A stretch of 32,270 nucleotides of DNA from an uncultured Clostridia bacterium (GCA_947644325.1 CANRZD010000012.1:1-32270); one strand, 5' to 3'; shown: positions 23,729-32,024, counted from the stretch's first letter. Notes: generated by a model not told the origin, from the letters alone. A program made the numbers and translations.

Positions 23729-26482
23729 ATGCAAAGCACTGTTTCAAAGCTGCTGGACTTCATAAACCAGAGCCCCACCGCCGCCCACGCCATAGAGGCG
23801 GCCCGGGCCCGGCTGGAGGAGGCCGGGTTCACTGAGCTGAAGGAATCGGAGCCCTGGGCCCTGGCCCCCGGCGGGAAGTACTTTATGACCCGCTCTCTTA
23901 CGAGCCTCATGGCCTTCAAGTTCCCCCAGCGGGGCTTCCGGGGGTTTTCCGTCTGCGCCGCCCACAGCGACTCCCCTGCCTTCAAGGTAAAGGGCAGCCC
24001 TGAGATGCGGGTGGAGGACCACTACACCCGGCTCAACACCGAGGTGTACGGCGGCGCGCTTTTGAACCCCTGGTTCGATCGGCCCCTGTCGGTGGCGGGG
24101 CGGCTGGCCCTGCGCACGGGGGAGGGCGTCAAGACCGTCCTCACCAACATCCCCCGGGACCTGCTGGTGATCCCCAGCCTTGCCATCCATCTGGACCGGG
24201 AGGCCAACAACGGCCGGAAGCTGGACGCCCAGAAGGACACCCTGCCCCTTTTGGGCGGCAAGGAGGCCGACGTGCTGGCCCTGGCCGCCGAGGCCGCCGG
24301 GGTCAGGAAGGAAGACATCCTCTCTTATGACCTGTATCTCTATAACCGGGCCCCGGGCGCTTTGGTGGGGGCGGGGGAAGAGTTCATCTGCTCGCCCAGG
24401 CTCGACGACTTAGAATGCGCTTTTTCGGCCCTTTCGGCCTTTTTGGAGGCGGAAAACGGGGAAAACGTCACCATCTGCGCCATTTTTGACAGCGAGGAGA
24501 CCGGCAACCAGACCCGCCAGGGGGCGGACTCCCACCTGCTTTCGGACCTGCTCTCCCGCATCTCCCTGTGCGCGGGCAAGAGCCCGGAGGAGCACCTGCG
24601 GGCCCTGTCCCAGAGCTTCCTGCTCTCCGCCGACAACGCCCACGCCGTGCACCCCAACTACGCCGACAAGTCGGACCCCACCAGCCGCTGCTACTTAAAC
24701 GGCGGCGTGGTGGTAAAGCACGGCGTGCGCTACGGCACCGACGCCGTGTCCGCCGGGGTCTTCGCGAAGCTCTGCGAGGACGCGGGGGTGCCGGTGCAGA
24801 GCTATTATAACCACTCCTCCATCCCTGCCGGGGGCACCTTGGGGAACATCTCCGGCTCCCACGTGTCCATCCCCACGGTGGACATAGGCCTTACCCAGCT
24901 TTCCATGCACTCCCCCTGCGAAACCGCCGGGCGGGAGGACCTCACCCACATGATAAACGCCATGACGGCCTTTTACCGCAGCGCCATCCTCTGTGAAGGG
25001 GACGGCCAGTACACCCTGCGCCCCGCGGGCGAGGCCCCGGCCCCCGAGCCCGAGCCGGAGCCGGAGCCGGAGCCTGTACCCCAACCGGAGGAGAAAAAAG
25101 AAGAAAAGAGAGAAGAAAAGAAAGAGGAAAAGAAGTTGGAGATAAAAGCACAGCCCTGGAAGATCGAGAACAAGCCCGGGTGGCAGAACGAGTCGGTGTT
25201 CTACCAGATTTACCCCATGGGCTTCTGCGGCGCGCCCTTTGAAAACGACGGGAAGCTCACCCACAACATCCTGAAAGTCAAGGACTGGGTGCCCCACCTG
25301 CAGAAGCTGGGGGTAGGGGCCGTGTACTTCTCCCCGGTGTTCGAATCGGACACCCACGGCTACGACACCCGGGACTACCGGAAGATCGACACCCGCCTGG
25401 GCACAAACGACGATTTCAAGGAGGTCTGCGGCGCCCTGCACAAGGCGGGCATCCGGGTGGTCTTAGACGGTGTGTTCAACCACGTGGGCCGGGGCTTCTG
25501 GGCCTTCAAGGACGTGCAGGAAAAGCGCCAGGCTTCCCCCTATAAGGACTGGTTCCACATCAATTTCGGGGGCAACTCCGGCTATAACGACGGCTTCTGG
25601 TACGAGGGCTGGGAGGGGCACTTCGAGCTGGTGAAGCTGAACCTTCGCAACCCCCAGGTGGCGGAGCACCTGCTCTCCTGCGTGGGCCAGTGGATGGAGG
25701 AGTTCGGCATAGACGGCCTGCGGCTGGACGTGGCCTATATGGTAGACCAGGACTTCATGCGCAGGCTCCACAGCTTCTGCCGGGAAAGGCGGCCGGACTT
25801 CTTCCTTTTAGGGGAGATGATACACGGGGACTACCGCCGCATTATGAACCCGGAGATGCTCGATAGCGTCACGAACTACGAGTGCTACAAGGGCCTTTAC
25901 TCCTCCTTTAACTCCCTCAATATGTTCGAGCTGGCCCACTCCCTCAACCGCCAGTTCGGGCCCGAGGGCTGGACCCTCTATAAGGGCGAGCACCTGGTGT
26001 GCTTTGCGGATAACCACGACGTGTCCCGCATCCACAGCATATTGACCGACAAGAACCAGATAAAGCCCCTGTACGCCGCCCTTTACGGCATGCCGGGCAT
26101 CCCCTGCCTCTATTATGGCAGCGAGTGGGGCGCCCTGGGCGACAAGAAGGACGGGGACCCCGCCCTTCGCCCCTGCTTCGATAAGCCGGTGGAAAACGAC
26201 CTGACGGAGTTTTTGGGGGCCCTGGGCCGGGCCAAGGCGGGAAGCCCCGCCCTGTGCTACGGGGACTTCAAAAACGAGACGCTTCTCAACAAGCAGTGGG
26301 TCATGCGGCGCTCGTGCCCGGAGGAGACGGTGCTGGTGGCCGTAAACGCCGACGGGAGCGGCTTTAACATCCAGGTAAACCACCACGGCCCCGCCACGGA
26401 CCTGCTCACCGGGGAGCGGGTGAACCTGAACGGCTGCATCGAACTCCCCCCCTACGGGGTGAAGCTCTATAAATTGGGCTGA
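23729..26482 (+). CDS. Fusion: M18 family aminopeptidase + GH13 alpha-glucan glycosidase
   Basis: A 917-residue protein. Residues 1-435 are an M18 aminopeptidase (aspartyl aminopeptidase type). Metal-binding segments are AAHSDSP (His79), PRLDDLE, DSEETGNQ, SADNAHAVHPNY and QLSMHSPCE, all expected motifs in order. A linker of about 30 residues follows (440-471), Pro-Glu repeats then Lys/Glu-rich. From about 486 to the end is a GH13 alpha-amylase-family domain: DGVFNHVG (region I), GLRLDVAY with nucleophile Asp667 (II), LLGEMIHGD with acid/base Glu696 (III) and FADNHDVSR with Asp764 (IV). No signal peptide, so cytosolic. GGGAGG lies 7 bases before the ATG at 23729. It would be a bifunctional peptide and glucan degrader; this pairing is not one I recognise from known families. 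Confidence 0.92.
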   Translation: MQSTVSKLLDFINQSPTAAHAIEAARARLEEAGFTELKESEPWALAPGGKYFMTRSLTSLMAFKFPQRGFRGFSVCAAHSDSPAFKVKGSPEMRVEDHYTRLNTEVYGGALLNPWFDRPLSVAGRLALRTGEGVKTVLTNIPRDLLVIPSLAIHLDREANNGRKLDAQKDTLPLLGGKEADVLALAAEAAGVRKEDILSYDLYLYNRAPGALVGAGEEFICSPRLDDLECAFSALSAFLEAENGENVTICAIFDSEETGNQTRQGADSHLLSDLLSRISLCAGKSPEEHLRALSQSFLLSADNAHAVHPNYADKSDPTSRCYLNGGVVVKHGVRYGTDAVSAGVFAKLCEDAGVPVQSYYNHSSIPAGGTLGNISGSHVSIPTVDIGLTQLSMHSPCETAGREDLTHMINAMTAFYRSAILCEGDGQYTLRPAGEAPAPEPEPEPEPEPVPQPEEKKEEKREEKKEEKKLEIKAQPWKIENKPGWQNESVFYQIYPMGFCGAPFENDGKLTHNILKVKDWVPHLQKLGVGAVYFSPVFESDTHGYDTRDYRKIDTRLGTNDDFKEVCGALHKAGIRVVLDGVFNHVGRGFWAFKDVQEKRQASPYKDWFHINFGGNSGYNDGFWYEGWEGHFELVKLNLRNPQVAEHLLSCVGQWMEEFGIDGLRLDVAYMVDQDFMRRLHSFCRERRPDFFLLGEMIHGDYRRIMNPEMLDSVTNYECYKGLYSSFNSLNMFELAHSLNRQFGPEGWTLYKGEHLVCFADNHDVSRIHSILTDKNQIKPLYAALYGMPGIPCLYYGSEWGALGDKKDGDPALRPCFDKPVENDLTEFLGALGRAKAGSPALCYGDFKNETLLNKQWVMRRSCPEETVLVAVNADGSGFNIQVNHHGPATDLLTGERVNLNGCIELPPYGVKLYKLG
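25046..25075 (+). repeat. Five tandem GAGCCN hexanucleotides
   Basis: Units GAGCCC, GAGCCG, GAGCCG, GAGCCG, GAGCCT encode five Glu-Pro pairs in the inter-domain linker of the M18-GH13 fusion. Such repeats can vary in copy number by slippage, which would keep frame and change linker length. Confidence 0.8.
25087..25135 (+). repeat. Purine-only tract of 49 bases
   Basis: Every base from 25087 to 25135 is A or G. It encodes the Lys/Glu-rich part of the M18-GH13 linker and is strikingly A-rich compared with the GC-rich surroundings. The region could form triplex or slipped structures. Confidence 0.8.
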
Positions 26483-26499
26483 TATCCCGCAAAATCCTG

Positions 26500-26528
26500 T
26501 TGCAAGAAGACGGATTCTGTATTAAAAT
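26500..26528 (+). promoter_or_regulatory. Candidate promoter of the rnf operon
   Basis: TTGCAA (26500-26505), a 17-base spacer and TAAAAT (26523-26528), one mismatch from the -10 consensus. It lies 44 bases before the rnfC ATG. No terminator is visible between the preceding gene and this promoter. Confidence 0.55.
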
Positions 26529-26572
26529 AGGAACGGACCTTTTTGCAGAAAAGTTTGAGAGAAAGGCTGGAA

Positions 26573-27922
26573 ATGACCATGCAAGAGCAATTTCCAAAGC
26601 ATCCTTTCAGGACCCACGGCGGAGCGCCTGTCCCCCACCACAAGAACACGTGGCGGGAGCCCAGCGCCGTGATGCCGCCCCCTGAACGGGTGGTGATCCC
26701 TATGCAGCAGCACATCGGCGCACCCTGCAGGCCCCTGGTGAAAAAGGGCGACCACGTGTACGCGGGCCAGGTCATTGGGGACAATGACGCCTTTGTGTGC
26801 GCGCCCATCCACGCTTCCGTGTCCGGCACGGTAAACGGCATCGTGAAGGTGCTGCTCTCCGGCGGGCAGACCACAGAGGCCGTGGTCATCGACTCGGACG
26901 GGCTGATGGAGGAGGACCCCTCTATCACGCCGCCGCCCCCCATCACCAACAAGAAGGAGCTGGCGGAGGCCGCCCGGAAGTCGGGGCTGGTGGGCCTGGG
27001 AGGCGCGGGCTTCCCGGCCCATGTGAAGCTGAACGTCCCCGAGGGCAAGTCCATCGACACCCTCATCATCAACGTGGCCGAGTGCGAGCCCTATGTGACC
27101 TCTGACCACCGGGAGGCCCTGGAAAACGGCAAGAACGTGCTGGAGGGCATCTACAAGGTCAAGGAGATCCTGGGCGTGCACCGGGTGCTCATCGCCGTGG
27201 AGGACAATAAGCCCGACGTGATAGAAAAGCTCACGGAGATCGCCGACGACCCGGAGAAGGACCCCAAAGACGAGGTGCGGGTGCTGACCCTTAAAAGCCG
27301 CTACCCCCAGGGCGCGGAGAAGGTGCTGGTGCAGGCCTGCACCGGGAGAAAGGTGGCCCCCGGGCAGTTGCCCGCCGACGTGGGGTGCTTGGTGATGAAC
27401 ATCGCCTCTGTGTCCTTCTTAGCCAGCTACATGCGCACGGGCTTCCCTTTGACATTAAAGCGGGTGACCATCGACGGCTCGGCCATCAAAGAGCCCAAGA
27501 ACGTCATCGTGCCCATCGGCACGCCCATAAAGGACGTGGTAAAGTTCTGCGGCGGGTATAAGGCGGAGCCCAAGAAGCTGCTCATGGGCGGGCCCATGAT
27601 GGGCATCGCCATCACTTCCGACGAGCTGCCTATCTTAAAGCAGAATAACGCCATATTGGCCTTCGACGAAAAAGAGGCCCGCCAGTATGAGACCACCGCC
27701 TGCATCCGCTGCGGCCGGTGCGTGGCGGCCTGCCCCATGGAGCTGATGCCCACGAAGCTGGAGAAGGCCGCGGAGAAAAAAGATGTGGAAGCCCTCCAGT
27801 CCCTGGATGTGATGACCTGCATGGAGTGCGGCTGCTGCGCCTTCTCGTGCCCGGCCGGGCGCAGGCTGGTGCAGGCCATCCGGCTGGGGAAATCCATTGT
27901 GAGAAAGGCAGGGAAGAAATAA
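26573..27922 (+). CDS. rnfC: Rnf complex subunit RnfC
   Basis: A 450-residue peripheral subunit of the ferredoxin:NAD+ oxidoreductase, on the cytosolic face, holding the NADH/FMN site and two [4Fe-4S] clusters. Seen are the N-terminal PFRTHGGAPVPHHKNT segment, VGLGGAGFPAHVKLN (nucleotide-binding glycine motif), and two ferredoxin motifs, CIRCGRCVAACP and CMECGCCAFSCP, near the C-terminus. The ATG at 26573 has GAAAGG six bases upstream; TTG at 26543 would extend it but has no support. The stop overlaps the rnfD start by one base (TAATG). First gene of the clostridial order C-D-G-E-A-B. Confidence 0.96.
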   Translation: MTMQEQFPKHPFRTHGGAPVPHHKNTWREPSAVMPPPERVVIPMQQHIGAPCRPLVKKGDHVYAGQVIGDNDAFVCAPIHASVSGTVNGIVKVLLSGGQTTEAVVIDSDGLMEEDPSITPPPPITNKKELAEAARKSGLVGLGGAGFPAHVKLNVPEGKSIDTLIINVAECEPYVTSDHREALENGKNVLEGIYKVKEILGVHRVLIAVEDNKPDVIEKLTEIADDPEKDPKDEVRVLTLKSRYPQGAEKVLVQACTGRKVAPGQLPADVGCLVMNIASVSFLASYMRTGFPLTLKRVTIDGSAIKEPKNVIVPIGTPIKDVVKFCGGYKAEPKKLLMGGPMMGIAITSDELPILKQNNAILAFDEKEARQYETTACIRCGRCVAACPMELMPTKLEKAAEKKDVEALQSLDVMTCMECGCCAFSCPAGRRLVQAIRLGKSIVRKAGKK

Positions 27923-28884
27923 TGGACAAGCTCATCGTATCGTCTTCCCCCCACTTTAACGGGAAAAAGACCACCCAGAACATCATGCTGGACGTTATCA
28001 TCGGCCTTGTGCCCGCCATGATCGCCTCTGTGGTGATCTTCGGCATACGGGCGGCGGTGGTGATTGTCACCTGCATCGCCTCCTGTGTTCTCAGCGAATA
28101 CCTCTGCCGCCGGGTCATGAAGCGCCCCCAGACCGTGGGGGACCTGTCCTGCGTGGTCACGGGCATTTTGCTGGCCCTCAATCTGCCGGTGACCATCCAC
28201 CCCTTGATGGCGGTGTTCGGCAGCGTGGCGGCTATTGTCGTGGTAAAGCAGATGTTCGGCGGCATCGGGCAGAACTTCGTAAACCCGGCCCTTACTGCCC
28301 GTATCATTTTGATGAACTCTTTCCCCGCCCCCATGACCCACTGGACGGCGGCCTTCGACTACTCGGCCACGGCCGACGCGGTGACCACGGCCACGCCTCT
28401 TTCGGGGCAGATGTATACATACTCTCCGGGTAGCGCCCCGGACTATTGGCAGCTGTTTTTAGGCACCCACGGGGGGTGCCTGGGCGAGACCTGCGCCCTG
28501 GCCATCATCATCGGCGGGGTGTACCTGATTTTAAGGAAAGTCATCAGCCCGGTCATCCCGGTCACCTACCTGGGCACGGTGGCGGTGTTCTCCGCCCTGC
28601 TGGGCCGGGACCCCCTCTTTGACCTTTTGGCGGGCGGGCTCATGCTGGGCGCCTTCTTCATGGCCACGGACTACACCACCAGCCCCCTGTACTTTAAGGC
28701 CCGCATCGTCTTTGCCGTGGGCTGCGGCCTGCTGACGGTGCTGATACGGGAGTTCGGTTCCCTGCCCGAGGGCGTCAGCTACTCCATTGTGCTCATGAAC
28801 ATCATGACGCCGCTCATTGAGCGCTACGTGAAGCCCCGGGCCTTCGGCAAGCCCAAGGAGAAAAAAGGAAAGGGGGCGGCGTGA
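27922..28884 (+). CDS. rnfD: Rnf complex subunit RnfD
   Basis: A 320-residue integral membrane subunit with about ten hydrophobic segments, relating to NqrB. The loop segment VTTATPLSG matches the region where RnfD carries covalently bound FMN through a threonine; the exact residue is inferred. GGIGQNFVNPALTARI is a conserved RnfD motif. Predicted to move electrons and Na+ or H+ across the membrane with the other Rnf subunits. The start at 27922 is fixed by the family N-terminus and one-base overlap with the rnfC stop. It is followed by rnfG with a four-base overlap. Confidence 0.95.
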   Translation: MDKLIVSSSPHFNGKKTTQNIMLDVIIGLVPAMIASVVIFGIRAAVVIVTCIASCVLSEYLCRRVMKRPQTVGDLSCVVTGILLALNLPVTIHPLMAVFGSVAAIVVVKQMFGGIGQNFVNPALTARIILMNSFPAPMTHWTAAFDYSATADAVTTATPLSGQMYTYSPGSAPDYWQLFLGTHGGCLGETCALAIIIGGVYLILRKVISPVIPVTYLGTVAVFSALLGRDPLFDLLAGGLMLGAFFMATDYTTSPLYFKARIVFAVGCGLLTVLIREFGSLPEGVSYSIVLMNIMTPLIERYVKPRAFGKPKEKKGKGAA

Positions 28885-29459
28885 GCATGACGGCGAAATT
28901 AGACGCGAAAAGCGTGCTGGCCCCGGCGGCCATCCTCTTTGCCATATGCATCGTGGTGGCGGCGGCTTTGGCTGGCACCAACGCCCTGACAAAGGACCGC
29001 ATCGCCCAGGCGGCTTTGGCGAAAGCCGAGGAGAGCCGCATGGTGGTGCTGCCCGGCGCGGAAAGCTTTGAGGAAGCGGACGGCCACTACGCCGGTTTAG
29101 ACGGCGCGGGGCAGACCGTGGGCTATGTCTTTGAGACGGAAGGCAAAGGCTACGGCGGCACGGTGAAAGTCATGACCGGCATAAGCTGTGAGGGCGATGT
29201 CACCGGCGTGGTGATCTTGAGCCACAGCGAGACCCCGGGCCTGGGGGCGAACGCCGAGAAGGAAAGCTTCAGAGAACAGTACAAGCAGCCCGTGGCAAAT
29301 CTTCCCGGCGGCCTGCAGGTGATAAAGTTCCAGGCCCCAAAGGAAGGCGAGATACAGGCCATGACCGGCGCCACCATCACCAGCACGGCGGTGACAAACG
29401 CCGTGAACGCGGCCATCGAGCAGTACCAGGACGCCTACGCGTCGGAAGGGGGGAACTAG
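28881..29459 (+). CDS. rnfG: Rnf complex subunit RnfG
   Basis: A 192-residue subunit. One N-terminal membrane helix (about 15-33) anchors an FMN-binding domain outside the cytoplasmic membrane. The flavinylation motif is MTGATITS near residue 156, where the second Thr of TGAT is expected to take FMN covalently from an ApbE-type transferase, not encoded in this window. SHSETPGLGA is a further family motif. The GTG at 28881 overlaps the rnfD TGA; the ATG at 28887 is an equally reasonable start, both behind AAAGGGGG. The stop is one base before rnfE. Confidence 0.94.
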   Translation: MSMTAKLDAKSVLAPAAILFAICIVVAAALAGTNALTKDRIAQAALAKAEESRMVVLPGAESFEEADGHYAGLDGAGQTVGYVFETEGKGYGGTVKVMTGISCEGDVTGVVILSHSETPGLGANAEKESFREQYKQPVANLPGGLQVIKFQAPKEGEIQAMTGATITSTAVTNAVNAAIEQYQDAYASEGGN

Positions 29460-29460
29460 C

Positions 29461-30153
29461 ATGGATGAGAAAAAGAGCCTGTGGCAGGAATTTACCAAGG
29501 GCATCATAAAGGAAAACCCAGTGCTGCGGCTGATCTTAGGCTGCTGCGCCACCCTGGCCGTGACCACCGCCGCTTCTAACGCCATCGGCATGGGCGCTGC
29601 CACCACCTTCGTGCTGGTGTGCTCCAACGCGGCCATCTCCCTTCTGCGCAACATCATCCCCAACAAAGTGCGCATCCCGGCGTTCATCACCATCATCGCG
29701 GGCTTTGTGACGGTGGTGCAGCTGTTTATAAAGGCTTTCTCCCCGGCGCTGGACACGGCCCTGGGGGTGTTCCTGCCGCTTATTGTGGTAAACTGCATCA
29801 TTTTGGGCCGGGCGGAGATGTTCGCAAGCAAGAATAAGGTCCTGCCCTCCATTATAGACGGCCTGGGCATGGGCGTGGGCTTTACCGCCGCCATGCTCGC
29901 CATGGGCATCATACGGGAGCTTCTGGGCGCGGGCACGGTTTTCGGCCTGCCCATTCTCTCCGGGTTTATGGAGCCCATCATCATCTTCCTGCTGCCCCCG
30001 GGGGGATTCTTCGTGTTCGGCATGCTCATCGCTTTGGCGGGCAAGCTCTCGAAAGAGGGCCATGCCCCGGAGTCTACCGCGTGCGCCCACTGCCCCTTGG
30101 CGCAGAGCTGCTCGAAGATCAGTGAAAAACAGGGAAAGGGGGCGGCTGAATAA
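29461..30153 (+). CDS. rnfE: Rnf complex subunit RnfE
   Basis: A 230-residue integral membrane subunit with about six helices, related to NqrD. Conserved segments are GIIKENPVLRLILGCCATLAVT, NAAISLLRNIIPNKVRIP and NCIILGRAEMFA. The tail after the last helix is longer than the membrane core requires and holds three cysteines in CAHCPLAQSC, a small possible metal-binding group of unknown function. The Shine-Dalgarno is weak (AAGGGGGG inside rnfG). The stop overlaps rnfA by one base (TAATG). Part of the ion-pumping core with RnfA and RnfD. Confidence 0.95.
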   Translation: MDEKKSLWQEFTKGIIKENPVLRLILGCCATLAVTTAASNAIGMGAATTFVLVCSNAAISLLRNIIPNKVRIPAFITIIAGFVTVVQLFIKAFSPALDTALGVFLPLIVVNCIILGRAEMFASKNKVLPSIIDGLGMGVGFTAAMLAMGIIRELLGAGTVFGLPILSGFMEPIIIFLLPPGGFFVFGMLIALAGKLSKEGHAPESTACAHCPLAQSCSKISEKQGKGAAE

Positions 30154-30770
30154 TGGACGCCCAATCGGTAAAAACCCTGGTGGCCATCTTCCTGGCGGCC
30201 ATCCTGACGGAAAACTATGTGCTCAATAAGTTTTTGGGCATCTGCCCGTTTCTGGGCGTATCGAAAAAGCTGGACACGGCCTTTGGCATGAGCTGCGCGG
30301 TGACGGTGGTCATGGTCATCGCCACGGCCGTGACCTGGCCCCTTTACACCTACCTGCTGGTGCCAAATGGGCTCGAGTATTTGCAGACCATCGTGTTCAT
30401 CCTGGTCATCGCGGCACTGGTGCAGCTTTTAGAGACGGTGCTGCGCAAATACATGCCGCCCCTTTACAGCGCCCTGGGCATCTACCTGCCCCTTATCACC
30501 ACCAACTGCGCCGTGCTGGGCGTGACCATGCTGGTGCTGGAAAAGGGCGCCGCGGACCCCAGCTTCGGGTTCGTGCAGTCTTTAGTCAACGCCTTTGGCT
30601 CGGGCGTCGGGTTCCTGGTGGCTATGCTCCTCTTTGCGGGGGTGCGCGAGCGCCTGGAGGACTGCGACATCCCTGAGACCTTCCGGGGCCTGCCCATCAC
30701 CCTGGTAGCCGCGTCCCTGGTGGCCGTTTCCTTCTTAGGGTTCAATGGCCTCGTGGACCGCTTGATGTAA
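30153..30770 (+). CDS. rnfA: Rnf complex subunit RnfA
   Basis: A 205-residue integral membrane subunit with about six helices, related to NqrE. Hallmarks are the early AAILTENYVLNKFLGICPFLGVSKK and YLPLITTNCAVLGVTML. RnfA and RnfE are inverted homologues that share a membrane-embedded iron site between half-helices with cysteines; the Cys in NCAVLG here and in NCIILG of RnfE fit. The start is set by the family N-terminus and the one-base overlap with rnfE, with GGAAAGGGGG upstream. It is 14 bases before rnfB. Confidence 0.95.
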   Translation: MDAQSVKTLVAIFLAAILTENYVLNKFLGICPFLGVSKKLDTAFGMSCAVTVVMVIATAVTWPLYTYLLVPNGLEYLQTIVFILVIAALVQLLETVLRKYMPPLYSALGIYLPLITTNCAVLGVTMLVLEKGAADPSFGFVQSLVNAFGSGVGFLVAMLLFAGVRERLEDCDIPETFRGLPITLVAASLVAVSFLGFNGLVDRLM

Positions 30771-30784
30771 GGAGGACGAAGCTT

Positions 30785-31576
30785 ATGGAATTTATTACCC
30801 CTATAGTCCTTGTGGGCGTCATCGGCCTTTTGGCCGGCGTCATACTGGCGGTGGCCTCCATCGTCATGGCCGTGCCCAAAGACGAAAAGGCCGAAGCCCT
30901 GGAGGAGATCCTGCCCGGGGCCAACTGCGGGGCCTGCGGGTACTCCGGGTGCCCGGGGTACGCGGCGGCCATGTCAAAGGGCGAGGCCCAGCCGGGGCTG
31001 TGCTCCCCGGGCGGCCCGGCGGTGGCGAAGAAGTGCGCGGAGATTTTAGGCGGCGGCGACGTGGAAATGGAAATTAAATGCGCCCTGGTGCGCTGCATGG
31101 GCAGCTACGACAATACCGCTGACAAAATGGAGTACGACGGCCTGGAGGGCTGCAACGCCGCTGTTTTGCTGGCGGGGGGCTCCAGCAGCTGCCTTTCCGG
31201 CTGCATGGGCCTTGGCGACTGCGTGCGGGCCTGCGAGTACGGTGCCGTGGAAGTCTGCAACGGCGTGGCGAAGATAGACCCCGCATTGTGCAAAGCCTGC
31301 GGCAAGTGCGTGAGCGCCTGCCCCAAGGGGCTCATCACCCTGGCCCCTGTGAAGAAGCAGGCCGTGGTGCGCTGCCATAACTGCGACAAGGGCAAGGCCG
31401 TCATGGACGTGTGCAAGGTGGGGTGCATCAGCTGCACCAAGTGCGTGAAGACCTGCCCCGAAGGGGCCATCGCTATGGAAAACGGCTGCGCCGCTGTGGA
31501 CCCCAAAAAGTGCACCGGCTGCGGCCAGTGCGTGGAAAGCTGCCCCCGACACGTGATCACCCTGCTGGACGTGTAA
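30785..31576 (+). CDS. rnfB: Rnf complex subunit RnfB
   Basis: A 263-residue subunit that accepts electrons from reduced ferredoxin. An N-terminal membrane helix is followed by the RnfB-specific cluster motif GANCGACGYSGCPGYA and a run of cysteine motifs: GCMGLGDCVRAC, CKACGKCVSACP, CHNC, CISCTKCVKTCP and CTGCGQCVESCP. They suggest several [4Fe-4S] clusters, as in other clostridial RnfB proteins, which are richer than the gammaproteobacterial form. AAGGAGG lies 8 bases before the ATG. It closes the operon and is followed by an intrinsic terminator. Confidence 0.95.
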   Translation: MEFITPIVLVGVIGLLAGVILAVASIVMAVPKDEKAEALEEILPGANCGACGYSGCPGYAAAMSKGEAQPGLCSPGGPAVAKKCAEILGGGDVEMEIKCALVRCMGSYDNTADKMEYDGLEGCNAAVLLAGGSSSCLSGCMGLGDCVRACEYGAVEVCNGVAKIDPALCKACGKCVSACPKGLITLAPVKKQAVVRCHNCDKGKAVMDVCKVGCISCTKCVKTCPEGAIAMENGCAAVDPKKCTGCGQCVESCPRHVITLLDV

Positions 31577-31599
31577 GGCGTGTAATAGAAAAAAATATG

Positions 31600-31638
31600 G
31601 CAAGCGGCCCAGAAACCCTCTGGACCGCTTGCTTTTTT
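31600..31638 (+). terminator. Bidirectional intrinsic terminator after rnfB
   Basis: Arms GCAAGCGG (31600-31607) with CCGCTTGC (31625-31632) and CCAGA (31609-31613) with TCTGG (31619-31623), one mismatch between them and a five-base loop, then TTTTTT (31633-31638). A-rich sequence just before the stem makes it usable for the minus-strand spore protein gene as well. Confidence 0.92.
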
Positions 31639-31676
31639 GCCCGTTTGGGGCATTTTCGAAGGCTTTCGGGAGAAGC

Positions 31677-31868
31677 TTACTTCATGCCCTTCTCGTAGCT
31701 TTCGATCATTTTCTTGACCATCTGGCCGCCCACAGAGCCGGCCTGGCGGGAGGTCAGGTCGCCGTTGTAGCCCTGCTTCAGGTTCACGCCTACCTCACTG
31801 GCAGACTCCATCTTAAACCGCTCCATAGCTTCCTTGGCCTCGGGGACCATAACAGAATTGCTCTTCAT
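31677..31868 (-). CDS. Alpha/beta-type small acid-soluble spore protein
   Basis: A 63-residue protein that binds and protects spore DNA and is degraded on germination. The family core is evident: VPEAKEAMERFKME, SASEVGVN and GYNGDLTSRQAGSVGGQMVKKMI. Germination protease cleavage would fall in the MESASE segment (after Glu21). This is strong evidence for a sporulating organism. The ATG at 31868 follows AAGGAGAG by about 8 bases. Expression is expected in the forespore; a candidate sigmaG/F-type promoter lies upstream. It converges on rnfB across a shared terminator. Confidence 0.93.
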   Translation of the reverse strand: MKSNSVMVPEAKEAMERFKMESASEVGVNLKQGYNGDLTSRQAGSVGGQMVKKMIESYEKGMK

Positions 31869-31911
31869 GATACTCTCTCTCCTTCAAAAGTTTTTTCGCG
31901 TTTGCATTACC

Positions 31912-31940
31912 TATTGTGACTCCGGCCTTGGAGTTTATGA
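31912..31940 (-). promoter_or_regulatory. Candidate forespore (sigmaG/sigmaF-like) promoter of the spore protein gene
   Basis: On the minus strand TCATA (31940-31936) and CACAATA (31918-31912), 17 bases apart, fit the loose sigmaG pattern of a short ATR -35 and a CAnnnTA -10. The spacer contains the inverted repeat ACTCC/GGAGT (31919-31923 and 31930-31934). Confidence 0.35.
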
Positions 31941-31995
31941 GTGTTAAATTTTGTCTGTTTTTGAGACGCGGGCCGGGCTTCCGGCGGGACTAGGC

Positions 31996-32024
31996 TTGCT
32001 TTCATAAGAAAAACATGCTATACT
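31996..32024 (+). promoter_or_regulatory. Candidate promoter of the DUF5060 gene
   Basis: TTGCTT (31996-32001), a 17-base spacer and TATACT (32019-32024). It lies about 65 bases before the ATG at 32090; nothing else was recognised in the leader. Confidence 0.55.

Noticed and set aside
24695-25441. Minus-strand frame opposite the M18-GH13 gene
   Set aside because: Its leucine/phenylalanine and arginine runs are just the complement of the Lys/Glu and Pro/Glu linker.
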